Shown: piece after piece, positions 59,846 through 64,000 of the stretch
How the letters are laid out: each line of letters starts with the position of its first letter
How positions within the stretch are numbered: position 1 is the first letter of the stretch
Assembly: GCA_033794685.1 (NCBI GenBank)
Contig: JARAYZ010000001.1
DNA from: Lentzea sp033794685
Lineage (GTDB): Bacteria > Actinomycetota > Actinomycetes > Mycobacteriales > Pseudonocardiaceae
Direction: 5' to 3' (one strand)
DNA: 64,000 nt
Program-made: the position numbers and the translations under genes
The notes under the pieces: model-generated
Seen by the model: the letters and a program-made list of their open reading frames with translations, nothing else
Told to the model about the DNA's origin: nothing
Databases searched by the model: none

Positions 59846-61086
59846 CGGGCGCCGACCTGCCGGGCGGTCGAACCGTCCGGCAGCGTCACGGTGATCAGGT
59901 CCTTGGTCAGCAGGCCGCCCGCGGTGTCGGGCAGGTCGCCGGTCGCCTCGACCCGCACCTCCAGCAACGCCTTGTCCGGTCCGGAGATCGTGGCCACGTC
60001 GTACTGGCTCTCGCCGAGCTTGACCGGCCGCTGCCGGCCGAGCCGCACCCCGGTGATCTTCATGCCGAGCTCGCGGTCGCCGAAGCGGATCTTCTGCGTC
60101 TGCTCCTTGAACTGGGCCGGGGTGGCGGCGCGCTGCAAGACCGCCGGTGGGGTGTCGGAGCGCTTGCCGGACGGGATCTCGACGCGCTGGTCCAGCGACT
60201 TGGCGCCGAGCGTGCCGAGCGCGAGGTTCTCAGGGCCTTCCTGCGGGTCCGGCACGGTGTAGACGACGAAGACCGCGCCGTTGGCCGGCAGCCGGTCGGC
60301 CGGGAGGACCTGGCGCTTGCCGGGCACCTCCAGCGCGAGCTCGGAGGGTTGCGGGGCGAACCCCTGCCAGTTGGTGCGGTGGAAACCGCTGTCCGTCTCG
60401 TTGAGCTTCTCGACCTTCATCCGGACCACGCGCAGCCGTGAGCCGGTCTCGGCGCGCAGCGTGCCCTCGGAGGTGAACCAGATGTCCGGGTTCGCCCAGC
60501 CGGTGACCGTGGTGCTGAGCAGGTCGTCGCGCAGCTTGATCTCGGTGTTGCCGAGGCCCAGGTCGTGGTTGGAGCGCTTGCCGTCGTCGGGCAGCACGGC
60601 CAGGAAGTCGCGTCCGGCCGTCATGTCCTGTTGCTTGGACGGGTCGAACTCCTTGCCATCGGTGCGCACGAGCATCCCGCCCGGCGTGCTGCGGTTGCCC
60701 TTCTCCGGCACCTGCGGCGACTGCACCTCGTAACGGACCTCATCATCCGTCTTGGTGACTTCCTTGATCGGCACGGGCACCCAGTCGGTGCCGGCGCCGG
60801 TGCCGGGAACCTGGACCGGCCCGCACCACAGCCGCTTGTCGACCTCGGACTCGAGGCCCGTCTTCGAGAACCAGCAGCTGACCGCGGCGGCGCCCGCCCG
60901 CGCGACGTAGCCGTACTCCAGCGTGTAGGCGAGCTGGGCCTCCGCCTGCGACTGCAGTTCGGAGGCCTCGGCGAGCTTCTTGCCCTCGATCGTCGGCTGC
61001 AGCGCCGCCGGCTGGGTGGCGGGAGCTGAGGTCGCGCATCCGGTCACCGCGAGGAGGACCGTCAGACCCAGCACCGCACAACGCAC
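59683..61086 (-). CDS. large lipoprotein of unknown family
   Basis: 467 aa from GTG 61086. The signal is RCAVLGLTVLLAVTGC with lipobox AVTGC at residue 17. The mature part is rich in beta-strand segments and charged loops, with two further Cys (SCWF and LWCG, near 70 and 87). No domain is recognised; it could be a cell-surface binding protein. It has its own upstream region with an inverted repeat (61101-61134) and a CRP-like box. Its 3' end overlaps the MFS gene by 163 bp, tail to tail. Confidence 0.75.
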   Translation of the reverse strand: MRCAVLGLTVLLAVTGCATSAPATQPAALQPTIEGKKLAEASELQSQAEAQLAYTLEYGYVARAGAAAVSCWFSKTGLESEVDKRLWCGPVQVPGTGAGTDWVPVPIKEVTKTDDEVRYEVQSPQVPEKGNRSTPGGMLVRTDGKEFDPSKQQDMTAGRDFLAVLPDDGKRSNHDLGLGNTEIKLRDDLLSTTVTGWANPDIWFTSEGTLRAETGSRLRVVRMKVEKLNETDSGFHRTNWQGFAPQPSELALEVPGKRQVLPADRLPANGAVFVVYTVPDPQEGPENLALGTLGAKSLDQRVEIPSGKRSDTPPAVLQRAATPAQFKEQTQKIRFGDRELGMKITGVRLGRQRPVKLGESQYDVATISGPDKALLEVRVEATGDLPDTAGGLLTKDLITVTLPDGSTARQVGARYDGGPLPFAVVVEVPADTRSVSVGMVEGVLDLPRLGTTSISAVDSRATLALEF

Positions 61087-61100
61087 AGTCCTCGTGCCCC

Positions 61101-61134
61101 TAACCAGTTGAAGTCACAACGTCACTACTGGTTA
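61101..61134. promoter_or_regulatory. inverted repeat TAACCAGT / ACTGGTTA
   Basis: TAACCAGT (61101-61108) and ACTGGTTA (61127-61134), perfect 8-bp arms 26 bp apart, 15-48 bp upstream of the lipoprotein start. Candidate operator; a hairpin is also possible. Confidence 0.45.
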
Positions 61135-61171
61135 AAGGCGGTGCTCACTCTTCCGGGTTGCCCTGGTGGAG

Positions 61172-61187
61172 TGTGACTCAGATCACA
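61172..61187. promoter_or_regulatory. CRP/GlxR-type box TGTGA-N6-TCACA
   Basis: TGTGACTCAGATCACA matches the cAMP-receptor consensus of actinobacteria perfectly. It spans the glgA stop codon and lies 86 bp upstream of the lipoprotein start on the same strand. Confidence 0.6.
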
Positions 61188-62329
61188 CTGCGGTACACCT
61201 CGACGGTCTGCGCGGCCATCGTCGACCACGAGAACTCCTGCTCAGCCCGCGTGCGTCCGGCCGCTCCGAAGCGTCGGGCGCGATCGGAGTCTGTGACCAG
61301 TTCGTTGATCGATTCGGCGAGCTGGTGTCGATATGTCGACAAATCATGCTCGTCGTAGTGGACGAGAAGGCCCGTCTCGTCGTGCACGACGACCTCGGGG
61401 ATGCCGCCGACGTCACTCGCGACGACCGCGGTGCCGCACGCCATCGCCTCCAGGTTCACGATGCCCAGCGGTTCGTAGACCGACGGGCACACGAACACCG
61501 TCGCGTGGCTCAGGATCTGCCGGACCTCGGCGGGCTGCAGCATCTTCTGGATCCAGAACACGCCGGGCCGTTTCTCGGACAGCTCGCTGACCGCCTGCCG
61601 GATCTCCTCGGCGATCTCCGGCGTGTCCGGAGCTCCGGCGCACAGGACGATCTGCGCTTCCGGGTCGATCTGGTGCGCCGCGGCCACGAGGTGGCTCAAA
61701 CCTTTTTGGCGGGTGATCCTTCCCACGAAGGCCACGATCGGCTTCGCGGGATCGATTCCACGGGACGTCAGGGCGTCCGTTCCGGTGACGGGGCGGTACG
61801 CGTCGCTGTCGATCCCGTTGCGCACGACGTGGACCTTGGAGGGGTCGAGAGCGGGGTAGGCGTCGAGCACGTCGGCCCGCATCCCGTCGCTCACGGCGAT
61901 GACCGCGTCGGCGTGTTCGTACGCCGTGCGCTCGGCCCAGGAGGAGATCCGGTACCCGCCACCGAGCTGCTCGGCCTTCCACGGCCGGCGCGGTTCCAGC
62001 GAGTGCGCCGTCACCACGTGGGGGATCCCGTGCAGGAGTTTGCCCAGGTGACCGCCCATGTTGGCGTACCAGGTGTGCGAATGGACGAGGCTCGCGCCGG
62101 AGACCGCCGCGGCCATCTCGAGGTCGACCGCGAGGGTCGTGAGGGCCGCGTTCGCCTGCTCCAGGCTGTGCGGGGGGTTGTGAGCCGTCGCGTCGGATCT
62201 CGGCGCACCGAAGCAGTGCACGTCGACGTCCACGAGCTCGCGGAGGTGGGGCACGAGGAAACCCACGTGCACACCAGCACCGCCGTACACCTCTGGCGGA
62301 TATTCCCGGGTCAGCAGCGCAACTCGCAC
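61178..62329 (-). CDS. glgA: GlgM-type alpha-maltose-1-phosphate synthase (annotated glgA)
   Basis: 383-aa GT4-like glycosyltransferase. N-terminal VRVALLTREYPPEVYGGAG (Gly loop), middle VHSHTWYANMGGHLGKLLHG and VAFVGRITRQKG (Arg, Lys at the sugar-nucleotide site), and the C-terminal VCPSVYEPLGIVNLEAMACG with the catalytic EPLGIVNLE. In actinobacteria this enzyme uses ADP-glucose and glucose-1-phosphate to make maltose-1-phosphate for GlgE-route glucan. GTG 62329 gives 383 aa, close to Rv1212 (387). It is divergent from glgC, which supplies ADP-glucose. Confidence 0.9.
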   Translation of the reverse strand: MRVALLTREYPPEVYGGAGVHVGFLVPHLRELVDVDVHCFGAPRSDATAHNPPHSLEQANAALTTLAVDLEMAAAVSGASLVHSHTWYANMGGHLGKLLHGIPHVVTAHSLEPRRPWKAEQLGGGYRISSWAERTAYEHADAVIAVSDGMRADVLDAYPALDPSKVHVVRNGIDSDAYRPVTGTDALTSRGIDPAKPIVAFVGRITRQKGLSHLVAAAHQIDPEAQIVLCAGAPDTPEIAEEIRQAVSELSEKRPGVFWIQKMLQPAEVRQILSHATVFVCPSVYEPLGIVNLEAMACGTAVVASDVGGIPEVVVHDETGLLVHYDEHDLSTYRHQLAESINELVTDSDRARRFGAAGRTRAEQEFSWSTMAAQTVEVYRSVI

Positions 62330-62365
62330 GCACCCACCGTAGATCACAGACGTAGGTGTTGGGAC

Positions 62366-62388
62366 GAACCGGTTTGCGTCTGGTTCGA
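62366..62388. promoter_or_regulatory. dyad CGAACC-N11-GGTTCG between glgA and glgC
   Basis: CGAACC (62366-62371) and GGTTCG (62383-62388) in the 88-bp divergent region. It could be an operator for both glucan genes. Arms are only 6 bp. Confidence 0.3.
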
Positions 62389-62417
62389 AAACGATCGCAC
62401 GGATAGGGTCACATGCT

Positions 62418-63632
62418 GTGAAGGGGCAGCCGCACGTTCTCGGAATTGTGCTTGCCGGTGGTGAAGGCAAGCGCCTGTGGCCACTGACGGCCGACCGCGC
62501 GAAACCGGCTGTGCCCTTCGGGGGCAACTACCGGCTGGTCGACTTCGTGCTGTCGAACCTGGTCAACGCGGGGCTCGCGAAGCTCTGCGTGCTGACGCAG
62601 TACAAGTCGCACTCACTGGACCGCCACATCTCGACGACGTGGCGCCTGTCCAATGTGCTCGGTCAGTACGTGACCCCGGTCCCGGCCCAGCAACGCCTGG
62701 GCCCGCGCTGGTACACGGGCTCGGCCGACGCGATCTTCCAGTCGTTGAACCTGGTCCACGACGAGAAGCCCGACCACGTGGTCATCTTCGGAGCCGACCA
62801 CGTGTACCGGATGGACCCCGGCCAGATGATCTCGCAGCACGTCGAGTCCGGGGCGGCCGTGACCGTCGCCGGGATCCGGGTGCCGCGGAACGAGGCCAAG
62901 GCGTTCGGGTGCATCGACTCCGATGCCTCGGGCAAGATCACCCGGTTCCTGGAGAAGCCGTCCGAGCCGCCGCACGTGCCGGACGATCCTGACGTGACGT
63001 TCGCGTCCATGGGCAACTACGTGTTCACGACCGAGGCGTTGCTGGACGCTTTGCGCGGAGACGCGTTGAACCCCGACTCGGACCACGACATGGGTGGCGA
63101 CATCATCCCCATGCTCGTGGACCGGGGTAAGGCGCACGTCTACGACTTCCAGGACAACGAGGTTCCCGGAGCCACCGATCGGGATCGCGGGTACTGGCGG
63201 GACGTCGGGACCATCGACGCCTACTACGACGCTCACATGGACCTGGTTTCGGTCCATCCGATTTTCAACCTCTACAACCAGTTGTGGCCTATTCGGACTG
63301 CCACTCCGCCGTTGCCGCCGGCCAAGTTCATCGCCGGAGGGTCTGCGGAGGACTCGATGGTGGGGCCCGGGGCGATCATCTCCGGGAAGATCCACGGGTC
63401 TGTGGTCTCTTCCGACGTGATCGTCGAGGTCGGGTCCGTGGTGCAGGGGTCGGTGTTGTTGCCCGGGGTTCGGATCGGCAAGGGTGCTGTGGTTCGGCGG
63501 GCTATTTTGGACAAGAACGTTGTTGTGCCTGATGGGGCGTTGATCGGTGTGGATGCTCCTATGGATCGGGAGCGGTACACGGTTTCTGCTTCTGGGGTGA
63601 CTGTTCTTGGGAAGGGTGTTCGGGCTTACTGA
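62418..63632 (+). CDS. glgC: glucose-1-phosphate adenylyltransferase
   Basis: 404-aa ADP-glucose pyrophosphorylase, the same length as Rv1213. Nucleotide-binding start is LGIVLAGGEGKRLWPLTADR, the substrate-binding region is GSADAIFQSLNLV, and the catalytic metal site is FGADHVYRMD. The left-handed helix domain begins at about residue 300 (GPGAIISGKIHGSVVSSDVI). GTG 62418 is 89 bp from the glgA start. From about 63240 on, codon choice shifts toward GTT, GGG and GCT, unlike the first two thirds. Confidence 0.95.
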   Translation: MKGQPHVLGIVLAGGEGKRLWPLTADRAKPAVPFGGNYRLVDFVLSNLVNAGLAKLCVLTQYKSHSLDRHISTTWRLSNVLGQYVTPVPAQQRLGPRWYTGSADAIFQSLNLVHDEKPDHVVIFGADHVYRMDPGQMISQHVESGAAVTVAGIRVPRNEAKAFGCIDSDASGKITRFLEKPSEPPHVPDDPDVTFASMGNYVFTTEALLDALRGDALNPDSDHDMGGDIIPMLVDRGKAHVYDFQDNEVPGATDRDRGYWRDVGTIDAYYDAHMDLVSVHPIFNLYNQLWPIRTATPPLPPAKFIAGGSAEDSMVGPGAIISGKIHGSVVSSDVIVEVGSVVQGSVLLPGVRIGKGAVVRRAILDKNVVVPDGALIGVDAPMDRERYTVSASGVTVLGKGVRAY

Positions 63633-63676
63633 GCGCGGCTTCCGGCGGGTGGTCGCCTTTGCGGTCCGCTGACCTT

Positions 63677-63811
63677 GCGGGTGGTCGCCTTGCGTTCCGC
63701 GACCTTGCGCTCCGCGACCAGGCGGGTGGTCGCCTTGCGTTCCGCGACCTTGCGCTCCGCGACCAGGCGGGTGGTCGCCTTGCGTTCCGCGACCAGGCGG
63801 GTGGTCACCTT
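63677..63811. repeat. 45-bp tandem repeat built of 15-bp units
   Basis: A unit starting GCGGGTGGTCGCCTT begins at 63677, 63722 and 63767, and a shortened copy (30 bp later) at 63797. Each 45-bp unit is three related 15-mers: GCGGGTGGTCGCCTT, GCGTTCCGCGACCTT and GCGCTCCGCGACCAG. Because 45 is a multiple of three, several frames stay open; none has a credible start or family. It begins 45 bp after glgC. Confidence 0.85.
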
Positions 63812-63843
63812 GCGAGTGGCGGGTCGCTGCTGCGTGCTTCCCC

Positions 63844-63858
63844 TGGGGCTCTGCCCCA
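63844..63858. repeat. short GC hairpin of a dispersed actinomycete type
   Basis: TGGGGC-TCT-GCCCCA, flanked by CCCC and ACCCC. Motifs of the form GGGGCTCTGCCCC are common between genes in actinomycete genomes. It may work as a terminator for glgC transcription. Confidence 0.5.
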
Positions 63859-64000
63859 GACCCCGGCAATCTGATCAGGGGGCCCGCGCCGCCCGTAGGT
63901 AGATGGCACGCCTGTTGCGTTGGGCGGCTGCCTGTTGCTTAGTTTGGTTGCGTTGGCGGTGGGGTCCCATCACGAGTCACACCAAGAGCGGGCCACATGC
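63859..64000. other. right-end region without recognised gene
   Basis: No coding frame, RNA gene or clear promoter is seen in the last 140 bp; base composition is lower in GC than the genes (TTGCTTAGTTTGGTTGCG). A gene may begin beyond the window. Confidence 0.3.

Noticed and set aside
63677..63811. possible CRISPR array
   Set aside because: Units are contiguous without spacers and are themselves made of 15-mers; no cas genes are near.
63626..63869. repeat-peptide frames on both strands after glgC
   Set aside because: They arise because the 45-bp unit is a multiple of three. No ribosome site, family or consistent frame supports coding.

Overview
The window is high-GC DNA from a mycothiol-making actinomycete, most likely of the Pseudonocardiales (Lentzea, Saccharothrix or Actinosynnema type). 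Evidence: frequent GTG/TTG starts, GTGA and ATGA gene overlaps, an mshB mycothiol deacetylase, the succinylase lysine/DAP pathway, GlgM-type maltose-1-phosphate synthase and GpgS. From memory, the core gene order typA - lpqW - mshB - fdxC - dapC - dapD - dapE - LOG - (folP2) - gpgS - Rv1209-like - tag - DUF3117 - glgA - glgC follows Mycobacterium tuberculosis Rv1165 to Rv1213. The window reads as a conserved backbone interrupted by accessory blocks.

Layout. 1-8.9 kb: the end of a binding-protein-dependent ABC importer (permease, ATPase), an SDR, a three-gene envelope operon (LolA-like protein plus ABC-2 exporter) divergent from an OmpR-type two-component system, and an SRPBCC-NUDIX fusion. 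8.9-11.4 kb: trpS behind a complete ribosome-mediated attenuator with a Trp-Trp leader peptide, YciI, an S41 peptidase and a Lys/Cys-rich mini-protein. 11.5-29.6 kb: typA, lpqW, a dipeptide/oligopeptide ABC importer operon, mshB, ferredoxin, dapC, dapD, dapE and a first LOG-family gene.

29.6-41.2 kb is a class I lanthipeptide cluster. lanT, lanC1, lanB and lanC2 form a leftward operon. A 63-aa precursor with six core cysteines is divergent from it, followed by an ArsR-like regulator whose start codon lies in a perfect 14-bp hairpin, and a large SARP/NB-ARC/TPR regulator. Two LanC cyclases, both with complete zinc motifs, serve one visible precursor; no LanP, LanD or LanFEG is present. The cluster sits exactly between two LOG paralogues, so it looks like an insertion into the backbone.

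41.3-54.1 kb: a second LOG gene, an AlkZ-type winged-helix protein, a secreted CocE/PepX-type hydrolase, a shrunken FolP2-like gene, gpgS, an unusually compact cydABDC operon with a PadR gene, then Rv1209-like, SRPBCC, tag, enoyl-CoA hydratase and PaaX genes. 54.2-64 kb: DUF3117, leucyl aminopeptidase, a secreted M19-type dipeptidase, a LysR/MFS pair, a lipoprotein, glgA (glgM) and glgC, then a 45-bp tandem repeat.

Regulatory signals include CTGAGA-N5-CTGAGA direct repeats shared by the two-component promoter and the cyd promoter, GTAG-N5-CTAC dyads at both ends of the cydA-padR interval, a TGTGA-N6-TCACA box at glgA, and an IdeR-like iron box before the ferredoxin gene. No rRNA, tRNA, CRISPR array, transposase or integrase was seen.
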